From contig OY720099.1 of NCBI GenBank assembly GCA_963082875.1, positions 186,001-250,000 on the forward strand: a DNA stretch of 64,000 nucleotides, read 5' to 3'. Positions within the stretch are counted from its first letter, which is position 1, and each line of letters opens with the position of its first letter. Made by a program: the position numbers and the translations under genes. The DNA is from Corella eumyota. Taxonomy: Eukaryota > Chordata > Ascidiacea > Phlebobranchia > Corellidae. Positions 1-10,887 of the stretch are shown piece after piece. Under the pieces are notes generated by a model. It searched no databases. It saw only the letters and a list, made by a program, of their open reading frames with translations, and was not told the DNA's origin.

Positions 1-2021
1 AGTTGTGATTGGGCACTTTGATCAAGCATTACAAGTTGTAATCTAATATCGTCGTTTGGTATTGGAAATTGTTGAAGAAATGGTTGACACATTGTTGCTA
101 CTTGCTGATATTCTTTTAAGGCATAAAGACATTGTATTGTCAATTGAAAACAATAAAGATATAACCCATGTCCACGTTGAATGTGAGGTTTTATTTCCCT
201 AAGCAACATTAAAACAACTTTAAAGTTTTCTTCACAAAAATAAGCCCCACAAACAACATATTTAATAGATATTCCATTGTCATCATTTTTCAACCAGTTT
301 AAAGATTTCCTTTTCTCCCATTCTAATATAGTTTGTTTGGTTTGTCGTAAATACGCTAAACTCCGCCAAAACTTAAAAGTTGAAGTTTGTTGGTCTGAAA
401 TTTTAACCAAAATTTTTTCTTCTGTTAAACTATTAACTTGAATATTCGTTAAATATTCCAAATTGTACAAAATTTCAAAATATCTAACAAGACTTGCTGC
501 TCCAACAGCTTGAATTAATTCTTGAGCGGGATCTAAATCAGTTAAACCATCAAAAGTTTTCCCTTTATCGATAAAATCATCTTGGCCTTGTTTTTTTGTA
601 TAAAGTTTTAGTCTAACTTCACAAGCAACAGACAGAGCATACTTAAGATAATGGGAAGTACTTGAATCAATTACTTTTTGTTTTTCTAACTCATTTATTG
701 CTTCAAATCCAGTGGTAAAAACTTTGTAAAAATCACAAATAATTGTCAAGAATAGCGATATAGTTCTATAGATAATTTGTTTCATATTAAATGGTTGAGT
801 GTTTATGCCTAATGCACTAACATAATCTAAATTATTTATCTTCTTTAGATTCTTAATTAAATTTGATTCGGTTTGGAAAGAATCTTCTGTTTCAAGTTTT
901 TGTTCAACAAGATCACAATATTGCTTATGAATTTCTTCATTTCCATAAACAAAACATGTTCGTTTCAACACATCAGCTAAGTGATAACCATTCTTTAAAT
1001 CCACATCAGAGTCAAGATACTTAATCATTTCACTGACAGGTTGAATTAGTTCTGTTAGCCATGGCTTGTTTGTGGTACCTTCTTGTCTTCCTAGTGGAAA
1101 CTTGCAAGCATGTGGGATCATTCCATCAAAAGAAATTCCTCGTTTACTAAAGCAATCAAAAAACCAATCAATTCCACTTTCGTTGTAATAATCATTTAAA
1201 GTTAGAACTGCAACACATGGAATCATAGTTTCTCCTAAATTCATGATAATAAAATGAAAAATGACAGAAAACCATCTAAAATATTCCAGAGTGTTGTTAT
1301 CCACTTTCTTGTTGTCATCCAGCAAAATAATGTGCTCAAAATCAGAGTAAAGAGTTATTTCTTTTCTTGCAAGAGACCCCATTCCAGCTATGGCAAATTT
1401 ACATGGAGCTTTTCCCATGATTTTAACACACTTTTCAGCTATAAATTGCATGATAGAAGTGTATTGACTGGCAATGTCATCTTGTATAGCACAAACTGTT
1501 TGTATTTTATCACATTCTAGTTGTTTTAATTTTGCTTCTGATATTTTATAAGGAATATGTTCTAACTGTGACAATCTATTTTCAGTATTTTCTCTCAGTT
1601 TTTTAACTTTTTCAGCAACTTTTGTAGGAATATTTCTTAAATTTGCCAAAGGTTGATCTGCTTTTGATATTTTAAGCAAATGTGAGCAAAGATTATCCAG
1701 ATCTTTCTTAATTGTTTCAACATTTGAAGGATTTCTCACTATAGCTGAATTTAAAAGTGCACAACTTCTTATCAAGCTTAATTTATCAGGACTTTTCTCC
1801 TTATAAAGCAACCCCATTTTGTGAAGAACTTTTGCTGATTCTTTTGGTTTATTTTCCTTCCACTTTCCATCTTGTGTTTCTACACAAAGTTGTTTTAACT
1901 CAGCAGCAAGTTTATTTAACTCCGTATCAATCATGGTGGGTTTTAAAACAATTACATTTGTTTCTTTACAGAATTGTTTAAACTCAGCAGCATGTTTATA
2001 CTCTTTTTCTAGAAACTTCAT
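1..2021 (-). CDS. GlnD-like nucleotidyltransferase-TPR protein, L-type copy 0 (3' end outside window)
   Basis: A single open reading frame starts at the ATG at 2019-2021 and stays open to the left edge, giving about 673 residues without an intron. The N terminus is the long form beginning MKFLEKEYKHAAEF. A nucleotidyltransferase signature follows, with a Gly-Ser pair and then Asp-Phe-Glu about ten residues later (GSLARKEITLYSDFEH, near 1330-1390). This matches the GS-x(9-13)-[DE]-h-[DE] pattern of the polymerase-beta superfamily and looks most like the GlnD/DUF294 branch. Compared with its paralogs, this copy has Leu for Pro in the signature (ITLYSD) and Asn for Asp in the later YGDEE motif. 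The TPR-like C-terminal half is only partly inside the window. The substrate and cellular role are unknown. The family assignment is inferred from motifs. Confidence 0.8.
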   Translation of the reverse strand, partial: MKFLEKEYKHAAEFKQFCKETNVIVLKPTMIDTELNKLAAELKQLCVETQDGKWKENKPKESAKVLHKMGLLYKEKSPDKLSLIRSCALLNSAIVRNPSNVETIKKDLDNLCSHLLKISKADQPLANLRNIPTKVAEKVKKLRENTENRLSQLEHIPYKISEAKLKQLECDKIQTVCAIQDDIASQYTSIMQFIAEKCVKIMGKAPCKFAIAGMGSLARKEITLYSDFEHIILLDDNKKVDNNTLEYFRWFSVIFHFIIMNLGETMIPCVAVLTLNDYYNESGIDWFFDCFSKRGISFDGMIPHACKFPLGRQEGTTNKPWLTELIQPVSEMIKYLDSDVDLKNGYHLADVLKRTCFVYGNEEIHKQYCDLVEQKLETEDSFQTESNLIKNLKKINNLDYVSALGINTQPFNMKQIIYRTISLFLTIICDFYKVFTTGFEAINELEKQKVIDSSTSHYLKYALSVACEVRLKLYTKKQGQDDFIDKGKTFDGLTDLDPAQELIQAVGAASLVRYFEILYNLEYLTNIQVNSLTEEKILVKISDQQTSTFKFWRSLAYLRQTKQTILEWEKRKSLNWLKNDDNGISIKYVVCGAYFCEENFKVVLMLLREIKPHIQRGHGLYLYCFQLTIQCLYALKEYQQVATMCQPFLQQFPIPNDDIRLQLVMLDQSAQSQ

Positions 2022-3684
2022 TGCAAAACCAATTAATAAATCCCAACAAGGTTATAAGTTATTTAAATTGCTGTTACTTAAAATACTCTTAAGTTCAACT
2101 TTAGCGTGAAATTATTTAAATTAACTCAAGCATAAACTTGCCAACAATTCAATAGAACAAGGCTTATAGGCAACCTCAAAACTGTTACGCCTCAGTTATT
2201 ATTCTCTATACACTAAAACAAGGCTGAATTATAATGTTAACACAATCTTAAATTTCAATACAAAATTTTAAGTTTAATAATAAACTTATAATTGGTAATT
2301 TAAATTACAACTAATTTACAGCCATTATATTACCATGGCCCAGCTTTATAATTTAATTTTAAATCATGGGGTACATTCTATGTTGTATTACTATAAGTTT
2401 TAACTTAATGTTTTCAGAGGGAGGCCAAGTATTGGTTATTTACACCTGGAAATTAAATTAGTAGCAGTGATAATTAACGGGGCCTTTATAGTGTTAATGT
2501 CTAGAACCTAAAACCTCTATAATATTGTGTTAAATTGTTTGTTTGGTTATCCACAATGTTATAGATTATTTAGACACAAAAACTGTATTTAACCCCTTAC
2601 ATTCAGCTAGGCAGTATTGGAAACTAAACTTAGAAACTTGGCCTAACTATCACCTTAACAAATGTGCCACCAACAATAAACTCCACATAAATCACCTTAC
2701 ATTTTAGAACATCCACAATGGAGACAACCTCCCCGAGTTGTTGATTGTGTTGCTCTTTGCTAAAAAATAAATAAAAATTTCAATACAAGGTTTGTGTTTT
2801 TAAGTTTTTAACAATTTTTGAAGTTTTTGTTCTTTTGTGTAATAAAACTAGGTAATCAAACAAACTGTGTAATAATACAAACCACAATTTCATTAAAAAT
2901 TTATTAATCCTTAAACATAATAACATGCACTAAAAATTAAAACTTAATGGACAAATATACAACAAACACTAAAAGCAAAACTTAATAAATTCTCAAGCTA
3001 ATAATAAGAAACATCAGCAAGCTAGTTTATACAGTTCAACTATTTACAGCACAAATCGTTTAAGTGAATTTAAGTTTGGTTTATAAAACACTAAAATTTA
3101 ATGCCATTCCTAACTTAACAAGCTTTGAAGATTTAAAGCCAACATTTTTGCATATAAAATGTGCTTATAAAATAAATTATTTTTCTTCACAATACACCAT
3201 GCACTCACATTATATCAATAAAATAAAAATATATTTTTGTAAGATTTAAAATTCTTTTTAACTTGAAAAGTTAAGACAATAAATAGAACCTACATATAAA
3301 AACTTGAACATCGGTTTAATTCCTAATACATTTAACATCGCATTTCTTTAAATTTAAGTTTTCCACTGGTTCACTTTACTATTAACATAAAAGCACCGTT
3401 ATGTTGCAGCATCAAAAATTAATAAATAATTACAATTTTAATTAATTTAAAGATTGAATTAAGAGAAAACAAATAAAGTTAGTAAATTCTAACTTTGTTA
3501 AATACAATTTTATATGTTTGTTAACTTCAATTATTTTAAATTAATTATCATTCTTCGCAATAAACCAAACACTAACATCATATAAAGAAAAGAAAAACTC
3601 TATATCATAAAGTTCGGAGAATAAACAGACTCTACATTTAAAATTTGAACATCGGTTCAATTCCTAATACATTTAACATCACAT
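2022..3684. other. Intergenic segment with duplicated BBS5 3' flank
   Basis: I see no complete gene here. The first part (about 2022-2290) is the upstream flank shared by L-type nucleotidyltransferase genes; the same sequence lies upstream of the copies starting at 13254 and 37385. From about 2690 to 3300 the sequence matches the BBS5 last exon and 3' flank (18455-19225) with an internal deletion. At 3362-3390 there is a short stretch matching the 5' edge of CACNA2D exon 11 and its upstream intron. The segment is therefore a patchwork of duplication scars. A plus-strand 61-codon frame at 3064-3249 has no support. Confidence 0.7.
2693..2760 (+). pseudogene. Scar of BBS5 last exon
   Basis: The acceptor and first bases of BBS5 exon 9 (from 18463) reappear here as agaacatccacaatgg, followed by gagacaacctcc. 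After about 27 exon bases the sequence jumps to the BBS5 stop-codon and 3' UTR region (ttgctaaaaaataaataaa). Most of the coding part of the exon has been deleted. The flank to about 3300 then parallels 18740-19225. It cannot encode BBS5. It shows that a BBS5-containing segment was once duplicated to the left of S-type copy 1, just as BBS5 stands to the left of S-type copy 3. Confidence 0.75.
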
Positions 3685-5963
3685 TTATTCTAATTTAAGT
3701 TTTTCAGCTTCACTGAATTGTTGGTATGCCTCATCAGCTAGTTTACCATACTTTGAAGCTTCATCTTGTTTACCCAATGCTTTGTAGCATAAGTGTAAAC
3801 CAAGATAAATTTCATGTTGTAATATTGTTTGTTTAACTGTTAGTTTGTTTAGTAAAGTTTGTGCTTTGTTGAATTGTAATATTGCTTGTTCATATTTACC
3901 AAGTTTTTTATAACATCCTCCCATACCCCGATATATATCAGACATTTCACTTGGGCATTTAAAAAGCAAGTTTTGGTCAAACTTTAAATGCTTTAAAAAA
4001 GTTTTAAGTGCAACTTCTGGCTTGTTAAGTTTAAGTTGTGATTGGGCACTTTTTTCAAGTATTATAAGCTGTAATCCAATATCCTGGTTTAGTATTGGAA
4101 AGTGTTGGAGAAATGGTTGAGATATTGTTTCTACTTGCTGGTATTCTTTTAAGGCATAAAGACATTCTATTGTTGATTGAAAAAAAAATATATATTCTTC
4201 GGTACCAGGTTGAGCATAAGGTTGTATTTCTTTAAGCAATATTAATGCAGTTTTAAAGTTTTCTTCACAAAAATAAGCCCCACAAACAACATATTTAATA
4301 GATATTTCATTGTAATCATTTTTTAACCAGTTTAAAGATTTTCTTTTCTCCCATTTTGATATAATTTGTTTATGTTGTCGTAAATACGCTAAACTCATCC
4401 AAAAATTTAAAGTTGAAGTTTGTTGATCCAAAATTTTAACTAAATATATTTCTTTTGTTAAACTATTAACTTGAATATTCGTTGTATCTTGCAAAATTAA
4501 CAAAATTTCAAAATATCTAACAAGACTTGCTGCTCCAACAGCTTGAATTAACTCTTGAGCTGGATCTAAATCAAAACCACTAAAAGTTTTTCCTTTATCA
4601 ATATATCTTGGCCTTGTTTTTTTGTATAAAGTTTAAGTCTAACTTCACAAGCAACAGACAGAGCATACTTAAGATACTGAGAAGTCCTTGAATCAATTAT
4701 TTCTTGTTTTTCTAGCTCATTTATTGCTTCAAATCCAGTGGAAAAAACTTTGTGAAAGTCACAAATAATTGTCAAAAATAATGATATAGTTCTATAGACA
4801 ATTTGTTTCATGTTAAATTGCTCATGGTTCATGTTCAAAGCTTTAACATAGTTTAAATTATTTATCTTCTTTAGATTTTTGATTACATCTGATTTGGTTT
4901 GGAAAGAATCTTCTGTTTCAAGTTTTTGTTTACCCAGATCACAATATTGTTTGTGAATTTCTTCATCTCCATAAACAAAACATGTTCGTTTCAACACATC
5001 AGCTAAGTGATAACCATTCTTTAAATCCACATCAGAGTCAAGATACTTGATCATTTTACTAACAGGTTGAACTAGTTCTGTTGACCATGGCTTGTTTGTG
5101 GTACCTTCTTGTCTTCCTAGTGGAAAAATACAAGCAGAAGGCATCATTCCATCAAAAGAAATCCCTCGTTTTGTAAAACTGTCAAAAAACCAATCAATTT
5201 CACTTTTATTGTAATAATCATTTAAGGATGGAATTGCAACACTTGGAATAATAGTTTCTCCCAGATTCAAGATAATAAAATGAAAAATGACAGAAAACCA
5301 TCTAAAATATTCCAGACTGCTGTTATCCAATTTCTTGTTGTCATCCAGCAAAATAATGTGCTCAAAATCAGAGTAAGGAGTTATTTCTTTTCGTGCAAGA
5401 GACCCCATTCCAGCTATAGCAAATTTACACTGAGGTTTTCCCATGATTTTAAGACATTTTTCAGCTATAAATTGCATGATAAAAGTATATTGGCTGGCTA
5501 TATCATCTTGTATAGCACAAACTGTTTGTATTTTAGCACATTCTAGTTGTTTTAATCTTGTTTCTGATATTTCATAAGGAATATGTTCCAACTGTGACAA
5601 TTTGTTTTCAGTATTTTCTCTTAGTTTTTTAACTTTTTTAGCAACTTTTGCAGAAATATTAGTCAAATTAGCCAAAGATTGATCTGCTTTTGATATTTTA
5701 AGCAAATGTGAGCAAAGATTATCCAGATCTTTTTTAATTATTTCAACATTTGAAGGATTTCTCACTATAGCTGCATTTAAAAGTGCACAACTTCTTATCA
5801 AGCTCAATTTATCAGGACTTTTCTCCTTATAAAGCAACCCCATTTTGTGAAGAATTTTTGCTGATTCTTGTGGTTTATTTTCCTTCCACTTTCCATCTTG
5901 TGTTTCTACACAAAGTTGTTTTAACTCAGCAGCAAGTTTATTTTCCTTTTCTTTAAACTCCAT
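3685..5963 (-). pseudogene. GlnD-like nucleotidyltransferase-TPR gene, S-type copy 1 (frameshifted)
   Basis: The start is the ATG at 5961-5963 with the short N terminus MEFKEKENKLAAEL. The N-terminal half, including the signature GSLARKEITPYSDFEH, is open to a stop at 4566. The TPR-like C-terminal half continues in another frame and stops at 3685. The cause is visible at about 4599-4606, where four bases present in the paralogs (the codons for QDDFIDKG) are missing. The two halves together cover the whole family length. It is either a recent pseudogene or, less likely, an assembly error. It lies downstream of CACNA2D fragment 1 on the same strand. Confidence 0.8.
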
Positions 5964-6649
5964 CGCAAAATAATTTAACTTAATCTAGTAAAGTTGTCTA
6001 AATTGTTTCGATCAAATGTTAACTTAAACAAAATACCGATCACAAGACTCATTGTTTACTCAACAAACAAAGTTATTATTTACATTTGTTACTTCACAAC
6101 AATAATTATCCTCTATATATTTAGCCTAATAAATGTTTTTTCATGATTTTCAATAAATCTAAACTAAAATTTAAAGATTATTAATTAATTTTTTGAGTTT
6201 TTAGACCTACAATGTTAAGGTCTATAATTAAAAACTAAAAAGTTGAAAGTTTTTATTATTTTAGTAAAACAAGTTTAAAAGAACATGCAGAAAATAAAAT
6301 ATTAAAACTAATTCTTAATTAAAAACATAAAATTAAAATAAACATAATTTTCAAAACATAAAATAAACATAATTGTGTTTTGTTATAAAATTTTGTTGTA
6401 AACTTAAAAGTGCAAAAACTTAAGAAACTTAAAAATGTTGAAAATAAAATAGCAACTTGTGTAAAATAATAAATAGTGCAAAAATAAGAATTACTGCATT
6501 AAATGGAAGATCACTTTCATAAATTGCCACCAAAAATAAATTCACCAAAATAAATAAACATGCAAAACAAGGACCCCTCTAATATCTTGGGGGGGGGTGA
6601 CACCCCTAGGGTAAACCATGCAAATATTTGGGGTTGTGTGAAGTCATTG
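5964..6649. other. Intergenic, S-type upstream flank and CACNA2D 3' flank
   Basis: AT-rich sequence between S-type copy 1 and the stop codon of CACNA2D fragment 1. The same stretch recurs at 21522-22175, 29209-29921 and 37657-38339. It includes a homopolymer G tract (about 6590-6598) whose length differs in each copy. I see no gene. It probably holds the 3' UTR and poly(A) region of the CACNA2D copy and the promoter of the nucleotidyltransferase gene. Confidence 0.6.
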
Positions 6650-7051
6650 TCACCTTAATATCAGGATGGTAAGAAGTGAGAAGATTGTAAGTTGAGGATA
6701 AAGTATTTTTGCTCCACAATCCTGATCCAACTCCTGTGAAAATAAACCAAAATATTAAACAATGTTAACAGAAAATGTGACTGAGTTGTTAAAATAGCAT
6801 CATATAAGGTCCTGGGTTTAATTCCCATTGCTGCCATATAGTAACAACTACTTCAGCATATGATCAGTAGAAACAATATACCAAGGTCAACAATATATTG
6901 AAGGTTAAAGTGATCATGTGACCACCAATAATAAGAACAAACCTGCAGTAAAGTCTTTGCATCGAAACAACTTTCCATCGGGTTTCGACGATATCTAAAA
7001 CACAAATCATTCATTATAAGCAGAAACAACTTGGGTTAATCAACTTTTACA

Positions 7052-7327
7052 GGCAGCATGGTGTAGTGGTTAAAACATTTTCTACATCACATGAGGTCCT
7101 GGGTTTGATCCCCACTACTCTTATGCTGTAGACGCTATAAACGATATGAACTTTTGCTGAGCCAGAACTTAATCAGCAGCTTAATTATCAGGCAATTATA
7201 ATCTATAATATCCCAAACTTTTAAAGACAACTCGAGACTGGGTCAGGGTAACTGATGTTACTCCATGTTTAGGTCGTGCAGTGCAGTTGACCTTCCCACA
7301 TCGAGGATAAAGATGTATACAAAAAAA
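7052..7327 (+). mobile_element. tRNA-derived SINE (Cics-1-like), shared by all CACNA2D copies
   Basis: It begins with a tRNA-like head: A-box-like tggtgtagtggttaaaac and B-box-like gggtttgatcccc. The body follows (gctgataag/aatcagcagc, then a gactgggtc segment) and it ends near cgaggataaag with an A-rich tail. The same insertion is at 22578-22917, 30324-30620 and 38742-39019, always in the intron between exons 24 and 25, so it predates the duplications. Head and body structure is read directly; the name Cics-1 is from memory of the Ciona literature. Confidence 0.75.
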
Positions 7328-8204
7328 CACAAACCTGGCAGAAGGGCAAGGTTGTTGGTTGGTTACGTCCACCATGAGGTCACGATAAGTTTCAAAACAA
7401 AAGCTTTTGTCGCTTGAACATTGAAGTCCAGTGTCGGCCACCACAAACAATAAATTAGATGCTGGTATCCTGGTGGCTGTGTAAGTTCTACAAATATAGT
7501 TTATCCTCAGTTTTAACTTAAAACTAACTTTACAGCCCAAAACATTTAGTGGGACCTTAGGTATAATAACACAATGCACAAAACCAATTTCTACATCTTT
7601 AACAAAATTCTAAAATTTCTGGTTATTTTAAAATGTTTCTAAAACTTGAAGAAAACCAAACCTGTTGCATAAGTTCCTGCAGTTGGCCACTCCACCTTGT
7701 GACCAGATCTGCTCACCAAAACTCAACACTAGATGTCCTAGCACACAACCAGTTTGTTTAACTTGTGCGACTTCCAAGGTCGAATGTTTGTTTTGTTTGA
7801 CTTCGGCCGAACCCAAGATAGTTTGGATAAAAGTTTGTAGAACGAGGATAAAGTGCTGAGCTGTGATGGTGATACTGGATGTCGTCCACCAACCTGAAGT
7901 TCAAAACACAATTTAAACCCAGCCCCATGTACCCCAAACAGGGGTCACTGATATAACCCAGGTATTCACCGATATTTATAATATTTGTGATCGCTGGAAT
8001 CAAACGAGGTGCAGTGTTTCCGTTAATTTCAACCACATCACACAAAGCTTGGTGGTCGTAGAAATATTTGGAAACATAGATGTTGTCACGCTCAAGTGCT
8101 TTTAACAATTCACCGTCAGTGTTGCCAAAAAATTCACCCAACTTAGGATAAAGTTAAAATTATTAACAATTATAATGAAATTTGTTAAAACAATAAATGT
8201 TTCA

Positions 8205-8370
8205 GTTAAAAGTACCTCCCCAATTAAAATTGCCTACCCAATTAAAAGTACCTACTCATTTAAAAGTGCCTACCCAATTTAAATTACCTACACACTAAAA
8301 GTGTCTACCCAATTAAAAGTGCTTACCCAATTGAAAGTGCCTACCCAATCAAAAGTGCCTACCAAATGAA
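8205..8370. repeat. 18-bp minisatellite in CACNA2D intron, copy 1
   Basis: Imperfect tandem units of the form aaaagtgcctacccaatt lie in the intron between exons 21 and 22. The array recurs in each CACNA2D copy with a different unit number (23801-24064, 31655-31862, 40397-40706). Here it runs into the donor of exon 21, leaving gttttc as the intron start instead of gtaggc. Confidence 0.85.
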
Positions 8371-8931
8371 AACCTTATCCTGATGTTCCTCCTGATTGGT
8401 TGAAATAAGATTCCCAGCTCCATCCAACAACAAACACATCCGATCCTTCAACAAAACAAAATTTAAAACATGAAAACAATTTTATTTATTGAGTAAAACT
8501 TACCTGGGACTGGCAATTATAAATTCCAAAACAGTTTATTCCATCGTTGCACTAAACAAAAGGAAAGATTATTAACATTGGTTTAACTTTAAATCACTTA
8601 TATGGGCAACAAATTAATAATTCCAAAATCAGTTTTCATTTAGAGTTAGAATATCCATAGTTGGGCCTATTTCAATAACCCACAATCTAATAAGTTAACC
8701 CCCTTATATGGGGGCCAATACTGACTTGTATTTGTGACGAGTTGTAGAGGATTTGGGTGAATATTTGTTGATCGAGGACCAACCCGGTCACACTTGGAAC
8801 ATCTTGGTTGGACAACTCAACTGGTTTGCTTGCTATCACATAACTTACCTTCAACAACAAAACAAATTAACAAACAAATAATTTGGAGTTAAATATTAGT
8901 TAAGTTAAACATAGAAACAATTAGTAAGTCA

Positions 8932-9210
8932 GGCAGTGTGATGGTCAGGACACTTCCTTCACTACATAAAGTCTTGGGCTCGATTCCCGCTGCTCTCATG
9001 TTGTGGTGTTCTTGAGTAAGGCGCTATAAACGGTATAAACTTCTGCTGAGCCAGCACTTAATCAGCAGCATAATTATCGGGCAATTATAATCTATATAAT
9101 ATCCCAAACCGCTAAAGGCAACTTGAGACTGGGTCGAAGTAGTTAATGTTACTTTACGTTTAGGTCGCGCATTCGACCTTCCCACATCGAGGATAAAGAT
9201 ATATAAAAAA
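8932..9210 (+). mobile_element. tRNA-derived SINE in CACNA2D intron 18/19
   Basis: A diverged SINE of the same family (ggcagtgtgatggtcagg head, aatcagcagcataattatc body, cgaggataaag tail). Orthologous insertions are at 24623-24887 and 41265-41539. Copy 3 lost this region with its LINE-associated deletion. Confidence 0.7.
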
Positions 9211-10587
9211 TAAAAGCATAATTAATTTGGCCAAAATTATTTTTTAATATTTACAGTTTTTGTTGTTGTCCATGGTTCAGTATAAGTTGTGACCTCATCA
9301 GGTTGTGATGTCACAGTGACCTCATTTGAACTTGTAGTGACATCATCAAAGGTCACAGGAAGGTCAAACTTGACCAGTTGGTAGGTTGTCATAGAAACAG
9401 ACAAAAACATTCGACGAATATTGTCACGGTCCAAAAAATATGAATCCAATTCCTAATTAATTAATTTTTAATTAAAATTTTTTAATTATTTTTTTAATTT
9501 TTGTCTCACCTTGTCAACAATGAGATCATTGTTATACATTGTTGTAAGAACAATGGGATCGGAGTCCGAGATGGCAAATCGGCCAAGCACAACGTCATGG
9601 TTGGTTTGTTCGACCCAATATTCGTTCAAGCGTTTCATGAGGTAACCTTGAAGTTTGATCAAGGTCAACTCGTCGGTTTCAATGTTGTTGAATCAAATTT
9701 ATAAAAACCCAAAATATCACAAGTTCAACAACAAACTGATACAACCTGGGAAGTTAAGTCATGACCCTTATATTGAAAAGATGAACTCACCCTCGCCACA
9801 AACTGAGCTGATATCCTCCAAATTGAGGGTGAAAATATTTGTTTTGTTGCCAGCATTGGAGCAGGTTGGTTGGGAGGTGGTGTTCATGGTTCTGTTAATA
9901 TTAAGATAGTTTAGTTATTAAAGAACTGAGGCTAAGTAAACATTACCTTTATGTTTATTAGCATTGATATTTATTGCTACCCAAGCTCTAAGTTCCTAGG
10001 AGCAGAGACCCTGGGTTTAATTCTCCTTGATTTGTAGTTGTAATACACAAAATAGTAAAAACCAAAACCATGGAATTAATTGCAGCCACTGGCATTTCAC
10101 ACACAAATTTTTAAAAAAACAACTACACCAAAATACCAACCACTTAAAATGATTTTGCCACAAGCACAAAAAACAAAATATAAACAAACAAGAATTTACT
10201 TTGGTGTGCACTTCACCCCACTGACAATAGTCCTCACATTTGATTGGTTGAAATAAATAGTCTCTAGCCCAATGTTGTTGTAGTTCAATGAGGTTTGTTG
10301 TTCAAGTTGTGAGCTGGGCAAACCAACAGCAATACTGGAACAAATAATTAATTTTACAGTAACAAAGAGACAAGCTAATTTAAAGTTCCACCTTTTAAAT
10401 ATATTTTATTTTTACTACCTGAGCCATGTCCATAATTTCCTCTACATCCTTGTACAACACATCAGCACCTATGATGGCCACCACTCCTAGTTTGGACGGC
10501 CGGTTATCATACACAGGTCTGGTGACGCTTAAAACTGTTCCCAGTCCGTTGTGGTCTTCGTACGGCAACGTCCACTCGTTCACTTTA

Positions 10588-10887
10588 CTGTTAACATAAA
10601 AGCAAGGTTATGTTTCAGCATCAAAAGTTAATAAATAATTACAATTTTAATTAATTTAAAGATTAAAATAAGAGAAAACATAAAATAAATAAAGTTAGTA
10701 AATTCTTACTTTGTTAAATAGAATTTTATATGTTCGTTAACTTCAATAATTTAAAATTAATTATTATTCTTCGCAATAAACCAAACACTAACATCATATA
10801 AAGAAAAAAAAACTCTATTTCATAAGGTTCGGAGAATAAACAGACTCTACATTTAAAACTTGAACATCGGTTCAATTCCTAATACAT
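10588..10887. other. Junction between CACNA2D intron 10 edge and nucleotidyltransferase 3' flank
   Basis: AT-rich sequence of 300 bp. It begins with the exon 11 acceptor and about 60 bp of CACNA2D intron, then passes into the 3' flank of the nucleotidyltransferase gene. The same junction recurs at 26612-26912 and 34768-35009, and in remnant form at 3362-3684. I see no gene. Confidence 0.6.

Larger units (their letters stand above)
6650..10587 (-). pseudogene. CACNA2D 3' fragment 1 (exons 11 and 15-26)
   Basis: The exons match the complete gene at 38340-48763. From 5' to 3' they are exon 11 (10419-10587, Cache), 15 (10200-10334), 16 (9791-9891), 17 (9510-9688), 18 (9255-9452), 19 (8726-8848), 20 (8504-8551), 21 (8374-8445), 22 (7970-8141), 23 (7662-7893), 24 (7335-7487), 25 (6943-6994) and 26 (6650-6733, stop at 6650-6652). 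Exons 1-10 and 12-14 are absent. Losing 12-14 (263 nt) puts exon 11 and exon 15 out of frame. A deletion of about 60 bp also removed the acceptor of exon 17. There is no signal peptide or VWA domain, so it cannot make a subunit by itself. Exons 18-26 remain open and could be spliced as an alternative 3' end. Confidence 0.85.

Noticed and set aside
1254-1520. Plus-strand frames of about 88 codons opposite each nucleotidyltransferase gene (also near 5280, 12565, 20838, 28525, 36621)
   Set aside because: They are antisense shadows of the conserved signature region. Their conservation is explained by the minus-strand protein.
7758-8141. A 127-codon minus-strand frame, repeated at 23348-23731, 31200-31583 and 39456-39839
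   Set aside because: It reads through the short intron between CACNA2D exons 22 and 23. The exons themselves, in their proper frames, match alpha2/delta proteins better, and conservation of the frame only reflects recent duplication.
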